Assembly (NCBI GenBank): GCA_021781745.1 | Contig: JAJXWH010000037.1 | Coordinates: forward strand, 1-52,270 | Length of the DNA stretch: 52,270 bases | Origin: Bacillota bacterium | GTDB taxonomy: Bacteria; Bacillota; Clostridia; Clostridiales; Clostridiaceae | Direction of reading: 5' to 3' | In this document: positions 44,811 to 52,270 of the stretch, in pieces | Position numbering within the stretch: position 1 is the stretch's first letter | Layout of the letters: each line of letters begins with the position of its first letter | Notes under the pieces: model-generated | Database searches by the model: none | Told to the model about the DNA's origin: nothing | Seen by the model: only the letters and a program-made list of their open reading frames with translations | Program-made: the position numbers and the translations under genes

Positions 44811-47800
44811 ATGATGAAAGCAGAAAACCAAATAGAGTCAGCTTTTATTGAGAAGCTTAAAGACTTAAAATACACATATCGCGACGACATTAGAGATAAA
44901 GCTTCTCTTGAGGCTAATTTTAAACAGCATTTTGAGAAGTTGAATCGTGTTAAGTTAAGCGATTCTGAGTTTGCACATTTAAGAGATAGTATTATCACAT
45001 CAGATGTATTCACTGCAGCTAAAATTTTACGAGAGATTAATACGTTTAAACGTGACGATGATACGCCATTGCAGTTTACGCTCGTAAATATTAAAGATTG
45101 GTGTAAAAATGAATTTGAAGTGATAAATCAACTACGAATAAATACAGATAACAGCAATCATCGATATGACGTTATTATACTCATAAATGGTGTTCCTGTA
45201 GTTCAAGTCGAATTAAAATCCCTTACTATTACCCCTAAAAAGGCAATGGAGCAAATTATAGATTATAAAAACGATCCGGGAAATGGTTACACAAATTCAC
45301 TTCTTTGCTTTATGCAACTGTTCATCGTGAGTAACGAAACAAAAACGTATTATTTCGCTAATAATCGCAAGGAACACTTTTGCTTTAATGCAGATGAAAG
45401 ATTTTTGCCAATATATGAGTTTGCTGATGAAAAAAATGAAAAAATAACTAACTTATATGAATTCTCAGATAACTTCTTGCCAAAATGTACCCTTGGTCAG
45501 CTCATTAGCCGATATATGGTACTTGTAGTGAGCGAGCAAAAGCTAATGATAATGCGTCCGTATCAGATTTATGCTGTCAAGGCAATAATAGATTGTATTG
45601 CACAAAACCGTGGGAATGGATATATTTGGCATACTACTGGAAGTGGTAAAACCTTAACATCATTTAAAACATCAACACTTTTGAAGGATAATCCAGAAAT
45701 TGAAAAGTGTTTATTTGTAGTCGATAGAAAAGACCTCGATAGGCAGACTCGTTTAGAGTTTAATAAGTTTCAGGAAGGTTGTGTTGAAGAAAACACAAAT
45801 ACTGAAAGTTTAGTTAGACGACTTACCTCAGATGATTATAAGGATAAAGTTATTGTTACCACTATCCAAAAACTTGGGCTTGCTCTCAATGAAGATAGTA
45901 AACGGAACCAAGAGAAAAAGAAAAAGGGCGAACTAACCTATAAAGAACGTTTGACAAAACTTAGTGACAAACGTATTGCAATTATTTTTGACGAATGCCA
46001 TCGCTCCCAATTCGGTGATAACCACGATGCGATAAAGAGCTTTTTCCCAAAGGCTCAACTTTTTGGTTTTACTGGAACTCCAATATTTGAAGATAATTCA
46101 ACCTACAAGCAAATTGATGGAACTATTGGTTCTTATAGAACTACAAAAGATGTTTTTCAGAAAGAGTTACACGCCTATACAATAACAAATGCCATCGATG
46201 ATGGTAATGTTCTAAGGTTTCATATTGATTATTTTAAGCCTGATGATGTTAAAAAAGCAGCAAGAGCAGACTCAATCATAAGTAAAAAAGCGGTTGTCGA
46301 AGCTATTCTTGCAAAACATGATGCAGCAACTTACAACAGACGTTACAATGCTCTTTTTGCTACAGCGCGTATTAATGACGCTATCGAATATTTTGAATTA
46401 TTTAAGGAACTGCAAGAAGAAAGAAAAAAGAATGACATTAACTTTAAGCTCCTTAATATAGCTTGTGTTTTTTCTCCACCTGCCGAGGGTGACAAAGATG
46501 TGAAACAACTTCAAGAAGACCTTGTTCAGGAGAAACTTGACAATGAACAAGATCCAGACAAGAAAAAAGAAGCTCTTAAAAGAATTATTAAGGACTACAG
46601 TGACGCATATGGAACAAACCACAGTTTAAATGAATTTGACTTATACTATCAAGATGTGCAAAAGCGTATCAAAGATCAGCAATATTCCAATACAGATTAT
46701 CCACACGAAAATAAAATTGATATTACTATTGTTGTGGATATGCTTTTAACAGGGTTTGATTCTAAATATCTAAACACACTATATGTTGATAAAAACTTAA
46801 AACATCATGGCTTAATACAAGCATTTTCAAGAACGAATCGTGTTTTAAATCCTACTAAGCCTTATGGCAACATAATCGATTTCAGAGGTCATGAAGATGA
46901 GGTTAATGCTGCTATAAAGTTATTTTCAGGCAAAAAAAATAGTGAAATGGTAAAGGAAATTTGGCTTGTAGACCCAGCACCAATTGTTGTTGAAAAACTT
47001 GAAAAAGCTGTGTTGTCACTTGAAAAATTCATGGAATCTCAAGGATTAGAATGCAAACCGGAAAAAGTAAGTAATTTAAAAGGTGATACAGCACGAGCAG
47101 AGTTTATTGATAAATTTAAAGAAGTACAACGGCTTAAAACACAGCTTGATCAATATACAGATATAAAAGAAGAACAAGCTGCAAAGATAGATGAATTGTT
47201 ACCAGAAGATACTTTACGTGCATTCCGTGGAGTGTATATTGAAACAGCACAACAATTAAAGGCACAACAAGGAAAAAATTTAGAACATAAGGTGCCAGAA
47301 ATTGAAGAGCTCGATTTTGAATTTGTTCTATTTTCCTCTGCCATAATTGACTATGACTACATTATGTCGCTTATTTCTATGTACACTCAACCTGATGTAC
47401 CAAAGAAAGAAAAAATGACTAAAAAAGAATTAATCGACCTCATATGCTCTACTTCTAACTTGATGGAAGAAAGAAAGGATATTGAAGAATATATTGATAC
47501 CCTAGAGGCTGGCAAAGGCTTGGATGAGAAAGCTATTAGAGTCGGTTATCAAAAGTTCAAAGAAGAAAAATCCATAAAAGAGATTGTTAAAATTGCATCA
47601 ACACACGGACTTGAGCATTCATATTTACAATCATTTGTTGATGAGATTATTGGGCGTATGATATTTGACGGTGAAAAATTAAATGACCTTCTTGAACCTC
47701 TTGACCTTGGTTGGAGGGATAGAACTAAGAAAGAACTGGAACTGATGGGTGATTTAATTCCACTTTTAAAAAAATTAGCTGGTGGTCGTGAGATTGTGGG

Positions 47801-47819
47801 GTTAAAAGCATATGAATAA
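44811..47819 (+). CDS. hsdR: Type I restriction enzyme, R subunit
   Basis: The 1002-residue motor and nuclease subunit. The N-terminal PD-ExK nuclease is visible as RYDVIILINGVPVVQVELKS (about 116-136; D, E and K present). The SF2 translocase follows with Walker A WHTTGSGKTLTSFK (about 272-285), DECH in IIFDECHRSQFGDN, FGFTGTPIF, and motif VI region LIQAFSRTNRVL. The C-terminal helical part (LIDLICSTSNLMEERKDIEE) would dock on the methylase. ATG 44811 has gagaggagt upstream. Arginine is often CGT/CGC/CGA here, unlike the AGA-rich host genes, a sign of transfer. The stop overlaps the hsdS start by 8 bases. Confidence 0.95.
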   Translation: MMKAENQIESAFIEKLKDLKYTYRDDIRDKASLEANFKQHFEKLNRVKLSDSEFAHLRDSIITSDVFTAAKILREINTFKRDDDTPLQFTLVNIKDWCKNEFEVINQLRINTDNSNHRYDVIILINGVPVVQVELKSLTITPKKAMEQIIDYKNDPGNGYTNSLLCFMQLFIVSNETKTYYFANNRKEHFCFNADERFLPIYEFADEKNEKITNLYEFSDNFLPKCTLGQLISRYMVLVVSEQKLMIMRPYQIYAVKAIIDCIAQNRGNGYIWHTTGSGKTLTSFKTSTLLKDNPEIEKCLFVVDRKDLDRQTRLEFNKFQEGCVEENTNTESLVRRLTSDDYKDKVIVTTIQKLGLALNEDSKRNQEKKKKGELTYKERLTKLSDKRIAIIFDECHRSQFGDNHDAIKSFFPKAQLFGFTGTPIFEDNSTYKQIDGTIGSYRTTKDVFQKELHAYTITNAIDDGNVLRFHIDYFKPDDVKKAARADSIISKKAVVEAILAKHDAATYNRRYNALFATARINDAIEYFELFKELQEERKKNDINFKLLNIACVFSPPAEGDKDVKQLQEDLVQEKLDNEQDPDKKKEALKRIIKDYSDAYGTNHSLNEFDLYYQDVQKRIKDQQYSNTDYPHENKIDITIVVDMLLTGFDSKYLNTLYVDKNLKHHGLIQAFSRTNRVLNPTKPYGNIIDFRGHEDEVNAAIKLFSGKKNSEMVKEIWLVDPAPIVVEKLEKAVLSLEKFMESQGLECKPEKVSNLKGDTARAEFIDKFKEVQRLKTQLDQYTDIKEEQAAKIDELLPEDTLRAFRGVYIETAQQLKAQQGKNLEHKVPEIEELDFEFVLFSSAIIDYDYIMSLISMYTQPDVPKKEKMTKKELIDLICSTSNLMEERKDIEEYIDTLEAGKGLDEKAIRVGYQKFKEEKSIKEIVKIASTHGLEHSYLQSFVDEIIGRMIFDGEKLNDLLEPLDLGWRDRTKKELELMGDLIPLLKKLAGGREIVGLKAYE

Positions 47820-49011
47820 GAAAGAAAAAACGACATTAGTGCTAAAATTGAGGTTTCCGGAGTTTAAGTCTAATGGTGCCATTGTTTGTGAGAATGGGAA
47901 TTTGATTTTTGAACCAATTAGCAATAAAAATCATAATTCTGATTTGTCAGTGCTTGCCATTACACAAGAGTATGGAGCAATTCCTAGGGATGAGATTGAT
48001 TATACTGTATCTGTTACAGATAAAAGCCTTGAAAATTATAAAGTTGTTGAAAAAGGTGACTTTATTATAAGCTTAAGGTCTTTTCAAGGTGGTATTGAAT
48101 ACTCTTTGTTTCACGGAATTTGCAGTCCAGCATATATAATTTTACGCAAAAAAGTTGATATAGTTGACCAATATTATAAACATTACTTCAAGACAAGCAG
48201 ATTTATTCAAGAATTAAACAAAGACTTGGAAGGTATAAGAGATGGTAAAATGGTAAGTTATAGTCAGTTTTCTGCTATATTATTACCAAGACCAGATAAG
48301 AAAGAACAACAGAAAATTGCTGACTGCCTCTCGTCTCTTGATGACCTAATTAGTGTTGAAAATGAAAAATTTTTGGCGCTTAAAGATCACAAAAAAGGGT
48401 TAATGCAAAAGCTATTCCCTGCTGAGGGTAAAAGTCTACCAGAGTGGAGATTTCCAGAGTTTAGGAATTGTGGGATGTGGGAAGAAAAGAAATTATTCAA
48501 TATTTGCAGAATGCAAGCGGGTAATTTTATATCAACTAATAAAATTAATGGTAAACGAACATCTAATGATTTCCCATGTTATGGTGGGAACGGACTTCGG
48601 GGATTTTCCAAGACATTTACACACGATGGGGAGTATCCATTAATCGGAAGGCAAGGCGCACTTTGCGGAAATGTTACATTTGTTCAAGGAAAATTTTATG
48701 CAACAGAACATGCGGTTGTCTGTTACCCGTCAAAAGAAGTAATTGTGAAATGGCTTTACTTTCAATTAGTAAAAATGAACTTGAATCAATATGCTACTGG
48801 TCAAGCACAACCTGGTTTATCTGTTAAAGTCATTGAAAAAGTGTCAGTAAAATATCCCCCAAATAAGGCTGAGCAACAGCGTATTGCTGATTGTCTCACA
48901 ACGATAGATGATCTCATCAATGCACAATCGGAAAAAATAGAAGAGTTAAAACAACACAAAAAATCCTTAATGCAAGGCTTATATCCTTCTACTCAGGAGG
49001 CGATTGAATGA
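47812..49011 (+). CDS. hsdS: Type I restriction enzyme, specificity subunit
   Basis: A 399-residue DNA-recognition subunit with two target-recognition domains (about 20-155 and 220-340). Each is followed by a conserved helical spacer in the same pattern: KKEQQKIADCLSSLDDLI...HKKGLMQKLFP and KAEQQRIADCLTTIDDLI...HKKSLMQGLYP. These repeats form the long coiled spacer that sets the distance between the two half-sites. TRD2 contains YGGNGLRGF and QGALCGNVTF, common in this family. TRD1 begins close to the N-terminus after RFPEF with little lead, but still looks complete. The start lies inside hsdR and the stop overlaps the next ATG (ATGA). Confidence 0.94.
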   Translation: MNKKEKTTLVLKLRFPEFKSNGAIVCENGNLIFEPISNKNHNSDLSVLAITQEYGAIPRDEIDYTVSVTDKSLENYKVVEKGDFIISLRSFQGGIEYSLFHGICSPAYIILRKKVDIVDQYYKHYFKTSRFIQELNKDLEGIRDGKMVSYSQFSAILLPRPDKKEQQKIADCLSSLDDLISVENEKFLALKDHKKGLMQKLFPAEGKSLPEWRFPEFRNCGMWEEKKLFNICRMQAGNFISTNKINGKRTSNDFPCYGGNGLRGFSKTFTHDGEYPLIGRQGALCGNVTFVQGKFYATEHAVVCYPSKEVIVKWLYFQLVKMNLNQYATGQAQPGLSVKVIEKVSVKYPPNKAEQQRIADCLTTIDDLINAQSEKIEELKQHKKSLMQGLYPSTQEAIE

Positions 49012-50327
49012 CTATAAGAATTCCAGAAAAATTTACAGAAGTAGATTTTAAAAACCTTAAGAATAAAAAGCTTAACAACGATGATTTTCAACAATATATA
49101 AGATTGTTTACTGAAAATTATAAAAAAACTAGAGGAACCAATGAATACTCATTAAATGAGGGCGTGTCCGAACAGGAGCTCGCAAATATCGACTTTGTCC
49201 TAAGACGTATAGGGTATAATAATCAATTCGATACCCTTGAAGATATTTCTATATATTTCAGAAAGCTATTAGAGACTAAAAAACGTATTGCTTTGTTTGC
49301 TTACAACGGTACGGGCAAGACAAGGCTCTCGGTAGCGTTCAAATCTATAGGACAACAGTCTAATGAAGAAACAGGTGAAAAAACTGCTGACACTCTTTAC
49401 TATAATGCTTTTACTGAAGATCTTTTTTATTGGGACAATGACTTAGACAATGATACAGAACGTGTTTTAAAGCTTAATAGTAGCTCACGTTTTTTTTCAG
49501 GCTTAAAAGAGCTTGAAATGGAAAGTAGAATTCGCCCTTTGCTTCATAGGTATGCTGATTTTGATTTTTCCATTTTTTATGAAGAATCAGCAATACGTTT
49601 TTCCAGAAATGAATTAATTTCAGGTACGACACAAAGGGTTGACAATATAAAGATATCTCGTGGAGAAGAAATTATTTTTATATGGTGTTTCTTTCTTGCT
49701 ATAATTCAGTTGGTGATGGATAAAGTTGAATCATACAGCTGGGTAAAGTACATTTATGTGGATGACCCTATTTCATCCTTAGATGACAATAATGTAGTTG
49801 CTGTTGCATGCCATCTGGCAGAATTAGCGAGAACAAGTGAATTAAAAGTTATCATTTCTTCGCATCACACATTATTTTTTAATGTTATATGCAATGAGCT
49901 TAATAGATCTGAACAATTGTATTTGCATAAGAATTCTTCCAGTGGTACATATGTTCTAAAAGATACTGCAAAGACTCCGTTTTTTCACCATGTTGCATTA
50001 TTAAAGGAACTTAAGAAAGTTTCTGATTCAGGTCAAATATATACTTACCACTTTAACATACTTAGAAACATATTAGAGAAAACGGCATCGTTTCATGGTT
50101 TTGCACACTTCTCTTCTTGCTTAAGAAAAGATGAGGAAGAAGATAGTCCGGTGCATAAAAGACTGTTAGATCTATTGAGTCATGGTGGGTATTCTTTATT
50201 TGATCCTAAAGAGATGGTTCCGGAAAACAAAGAACACTTTAAAAACATACTCAATAATTTTATAGAGGATTACAAGTTTAATAAAAAATTCTTTGATGAA
50301 ATTCAAGTTCAGGAGGTAGAGGAATGA
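49008..50327 (+). CDS. PrrC-like ABC/AAA_13 ATPase, putative RM-linked anticodon nuclease
   Basis: A 439-residue protein between hsdS and hsdM. ATPase motifs: Walker A YNGTGKTRLS (99-108), signature-like ISRGEE (216-221), Walker B YIYVDDPISSLDDN (248-261) and H-loop IISSHHTLFF (282-291). The DDPISSLD form is that of the AAA_13/PrrC group. The C-terminal part (about 345-430) is helical and has R353-xxx-E357 in NILRNILEK and H392 in LLSHGGYSLF. PrrC uses an Arg-x3-Glu...His triad (R320, E324, H356) for tRNA cleavage (from memory of the literature), so the spacing fits. Start ATG 49008 has caggaggcg upstream; both ends overlap neighbours as ATGA. Function is inferred; a non-nuclease ATPase partner is the alternative. 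Confidence 0.7.
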   Translation: MTIRIPEKFTEVDFKNLKNKKLNNDDFQQYIRLFTENYKKTRGTNEYSLNEGVSEQELANIDFVLRRIGYNNQFDTLEDISIYFRKLLETKKRIALFAYNGTGKTRLSVAFKSIGQQSNEETGEKTADTLYYNAFTEDLFYWDNDLDNDTERVLKLNSSSRFFSGLKELEMESRIRPLLHRYADFDFSIFYEESAIRFSRNELISGTTQRVDNIKISRGEEIIFIWCFFLAIIQLVMDKVESYSWVKYIYVDDPISSLDDNNVVAVACHLAELARTSELKVIISSHHTLFFNVICNELNRSEQLYLHKNSSSGTYVLKDTAKTPFFHHVALLKELKKVSDSGQIYTYHFNILRNILEKTASFHGFAHFSSCLRKDEEEDSPVHKRLLDLLSHGGYSLFDPKEMVPENKEHFKNILNNFIEDYKFNKKFFDEIQVQEVEE

Positions 50328-52078
50328 ATGACTCGCAACAAAAACAACTTGGTGCTACCCTGTGGGGCATAGCCGATAAACTACGAGGTGCTATGAACGC
50401 GGACGACTTCCGTGATTATATGCTATCATTTCTTTTCTTGCGATACCTTTCTGACCATTATGAGGAAGCTGCGAAGAAAGAACTTGGTAGTGATTACGTG
50501 AAATGTGAAGAAGAAATAAAAAACATCTATGCTATTTACAAGCAAGATGAGAAAATTGACATGTTAAAAGAACAGGTTGCGGATTATTTTCACAAACAGC
50601 AGTTGGAAGAACAAACAAAAGAAACGATGATTTATGAACATCAAGCGCTATTAGAATCTAAAAAGTTAACACCACTTGTGCTTTGGTATAGTAATAATTT
50701 AGACCAAGTAACCACTTTTGAGAAACAAATGCGTCGAAAAGTTCATTTTGTAATCAAGCCTCATTATCTTTGGAGCAATATTTATGAGTTAGCACGTACG
50801 CAGAATAATCACCTTTTGAAGACATTGCAAGCAGGCTTTAAATTCATAGAAAATGAATCTTTTGATAGTACATTTCGTGGATTATTCTCAGAAGTAAACC
50901 TTGATTCTGACAAACTTGGGAAGACATACGATTCTCGTAATACAATGTTGTGTTCTATCATTACTGAAATCGCTGAGGGACTTTCTGAGTTTCCTAATGA
51001 TAGTGATGTTTTAGGGGATGCATATGAGTATTTGATCGGTCAGTTTGCAGCCGGATCAGGTAAAAAAGCCGGAGAATTTTATACACCACAACAGATTTCA
51101 ACGATTCTTTCTAGAATCGTTACACTAGACAGTCAAGATCCAAGTACAGGTAAAAAGAAACAAATCAAAAGAGTTCTCGATTTTGCTTGTGGTTCTGGGT
51201 CGCTCCTTGTAAATGTAAGAAAACAACTCGGAGCAAATTCTATTGGTCAGATATACGGACAAGAAAAAAATATTACTACCTACAATCTTGCGCGTATGAA
51301 TATGTTGCTTCATGGGTTAAAAGATTCTGACTTCCAGATTTTTCATGGAGATTCACTTCTGAATGATTGGGATATTTTAAATGAGATGAATCCTGCTAAA
51401 AAACTTGAGTTTGATGCTGTTGTAGCAAACCCGCCCTTCAGTTATCGTTGGGAGCCGAATGATACATTGGCAGAAGATTTTCGTTTTAAAGGCTATGGAC
51501 TTGCACCAAAATCAGCAGCAGATTTTGCATTTTTATTGCACGGATTCCATTTCTTAAGTGATGAGGGTACCATGGCAATTATTCTACCGCACGGTGTTCT
51601 CTTCCGTGGTGGTGCAGAGGAAAAAATTAGAACAAAGCTTCTTAAGGATGGGAATATCGATACAATTATTGGTATACCTGCTAATCTATTTTTCTCTACT
51701 GGTATTCCAGTTTGTATCCTTGTTCTTAAAAAATGCAAGAAATTTGATGATGTGTTATTTATCAATGCAAGTGAGTATTACGAAAAAGGGAAGCGCCAGA
51801 ATATTCTATTACCAGAACATATTGATAGAATAGTTGAGACGTATCAATACCGAAAAGAAGGTGATAGAAAATATTCCCGCCGTGTTTCAATGGAAGAAAT
51901 CGAAAAGAATGATTTCAACTTGAATATTTCAAGATATGTGAACACAGCTACAGAGGAAGAAATCATCGACATTAATAAAGTTAATGAAGATCTGAGTTCA
52001 ATTGAAGAGAGAATACGAAATGCTAAAGTACTTCATAATCAATTTCTAAAGGAATTAGGATTGAAAGAGCTACCCTAA
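50324..52078 (+). CDS. hsdM: Type I restriction-modification system, N6-adenine methyltransferase subunit
   Basis: A 584-residue methylase subunit that, with HsdS, methylates adenine in the target site and is also part of the restriction complex. The N-terminal helical domain starts QLGATLWGIADKLRGAMNAD and FLFLRYLSDHYEE, typical of HsdM. The catalytic domain has motif I VLDFACGSGSLLVNV (about 284-298, SAM binding) and motif IV NPPF in VVANPPFSYRW (about 366-376). It also has GEFYTPQQIS just before motif I and ILPHGVLFRGGAEEKIR after. The start overlaps the previous stop (ATGA), with aggaggtaga upstream. Being last in an R-S-X-M order is unusual, since hsdM commonly comes first. Confidence 0.95.
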   Translation: MNDSQQKQLGATLWGIADKLRGAMNADDFRDYMLSFLFLRYLSDHYEEAAKKELGSDYVKCEEEIKNIYAIYKQDEKIDMLKEQVADYFHKQQLEEQTKETMIYEHQALLESKKLTPLVLWYSNNLDQVTTFEKQMRRKVHFVIKPHYLWSNIYELARTQNNHLLKTLQAGFKFIENESFDSTFRGLFSEVNLDSDKLGKTYDSRNTMLCSIITEIAEGLSEFPNDSDVLGDAYEYLIGQFAAGSGKKAGEFYTPQQISTILSRIVTLDSQDPSTGKKKQIKRVLDFACGSGSLLVNVRKQLGANSIGQIYGQEKNITTYNLARMNMLLHGLKDSDFQIFHGDSLLNDWDILNEMNPAKKLEFDAVVANPPFSYRWEPNDTLAEDFRFKGYGLAPKSAADFAFLLHGFHFLSDEGTMAIILPHGVLFRGGAEEKIRTKLLKDGNIDTIIGIPANLFFSTGIPVCILVLKKCKKFDDVLFINASEYYEKGKRQNILLPEHIDRIVETYQYRKEGDRKYSRRVSMEEIEKNDFNLNISRYVNTATEEEIIDINKVNEDLSSIEERIRNAKVLHNQFLKELGLKELP

Positions 52079-52163
52079 GCGATTGGTCACGAGTATAAAT
52101 AGAATTAGTCACGTCCTGGATTAATAAAATAGAGTCATATTATGGGCTCAACACCAAAATATG

Positions 52164-52189
52164 TTCTTGACAGCTTAAGCTGTCAAGAA
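52164..52189. repeat. Perfect 26-bp palindrome downstream of hsdM
   Basis: TTCTTGACAGCTT joined directly to AAGCTGTCAAGAA, with no spacer. No T-run follows on either strand, so a normal terminator is unlikely. It could be an operator, a recombination site or the tip of a mobile-element end. Confidence 0.7.
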
Positions 52190-52203
52190 ATGGTTATTAC
52201 ATT

Positions 52204-52270
52204 CTAATAAAATTCTTCCTTTGTAGTAGTCTTTATTCCTTGTAAAATAGTGTCTGCGTTGAATTGCTTT
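52204..52270 (-). CDS. Possible 3' end of a minus-strand gene (runs off window)
   Basis: Read on the minus strand from the window edge, a frame gives KQFNADTILQGIKTTTKEEF and one more residue before TAG at 52204-52206. Composition looks protein-like, but only 21 codons are visible and another frame is also open there, so neither product nor reality can be settled. Confidence 0.3.
   Translation of the reverse strand, partial: KQFNADTILQGIKTTTKEEFY

Noticed and set aside
48576..48827. 83-codon plus-strand frame inside hsdS
   Set aside because: Out-of-frame overlap with TRD2 of hsdS; Cys/Trp-rich nonsense composition.

Overview
The window is very AT-rich. It carries conserved Gram-positive sporulation genes (spoVG, spoVT, a spoVB/yabM-type flippase, yabP, yabQ, spoIIE), uses AGA/AGG as the main arginine codons, has many TTG/GTG starts, and encodes CCA in its tRNA genes. 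Together these point to an endospore-forming Clostridium, most simply one of the solventogenic C. beijerinckii-like species (inference; no 16S rRNA is present).

Layout. (1) 1-6350: a contact-toxin 'junkyard'. The 3' end of a polymorphic toxin with a WHH-type HNH nuclease tip is followed by an intact SUKH immunity gene. Next comes a string of decaying toxin tips and immunity genes (Imm33-like, Imm6-like, GAD/DUF1851-like), then a second partial toxin with the same pre-toxin stem but a NucA/NucB DNase tip, paired with a DUF2625 protein. Duplicated stems and duplicated terminator tails show that the cassettes arose by recombination. (2) 6367-10399, minus strand: asnS, a YfcE/MJ0936-type phosphodiesterase and murC. 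(3) 10691-28873, plus strand: the classical Bacillus/Clostridium order purR, spoVG, glmU, prs, (two-component system), pth, mfd, prsA-like, spoVT, spoVB-like, yabN/mazG, hup, rqcP/yabO, yabP, yabQ, divIC, yabR. (4) 29155-29790: six tRNA genes (Leu, fMet, Met, Leu, fMet, Leu) built partly by tandem duplication. (5) 30095-44206: a LiaF-like membrane protein, spoIIE, tilS, hpt, ftsH, fhs, coaX, dusB, greA, lysS. (6) 44207-52270: a structured RNA candidate, a frameshifted XRE regulator and a four-gene type I restriction-modification operon ordered R-S-X-M, where X is an ABC/AAA_13 ATPase resembling the anticodon nuclease PrrC. CGN arginine codons suggest this last block was acquired horizontally.

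Most promising unusual signals: the PrrC-like putative anticodon nuclease embedded and translationally coupled between hsdS and hsdM; a roughly 200-nt multi-helix RNA candidate with mutually exclusive pairings after lysS; an 11-bp-period direct-repeat operator shared by the two-component operon and the distant LiaF-like gene; a hairpin that hides the Shine-Dalgarno of the spoVB-like gene; and the toxin-tip swapping locus. All family assignments rest on reading motifs in the translations; no database search was run.
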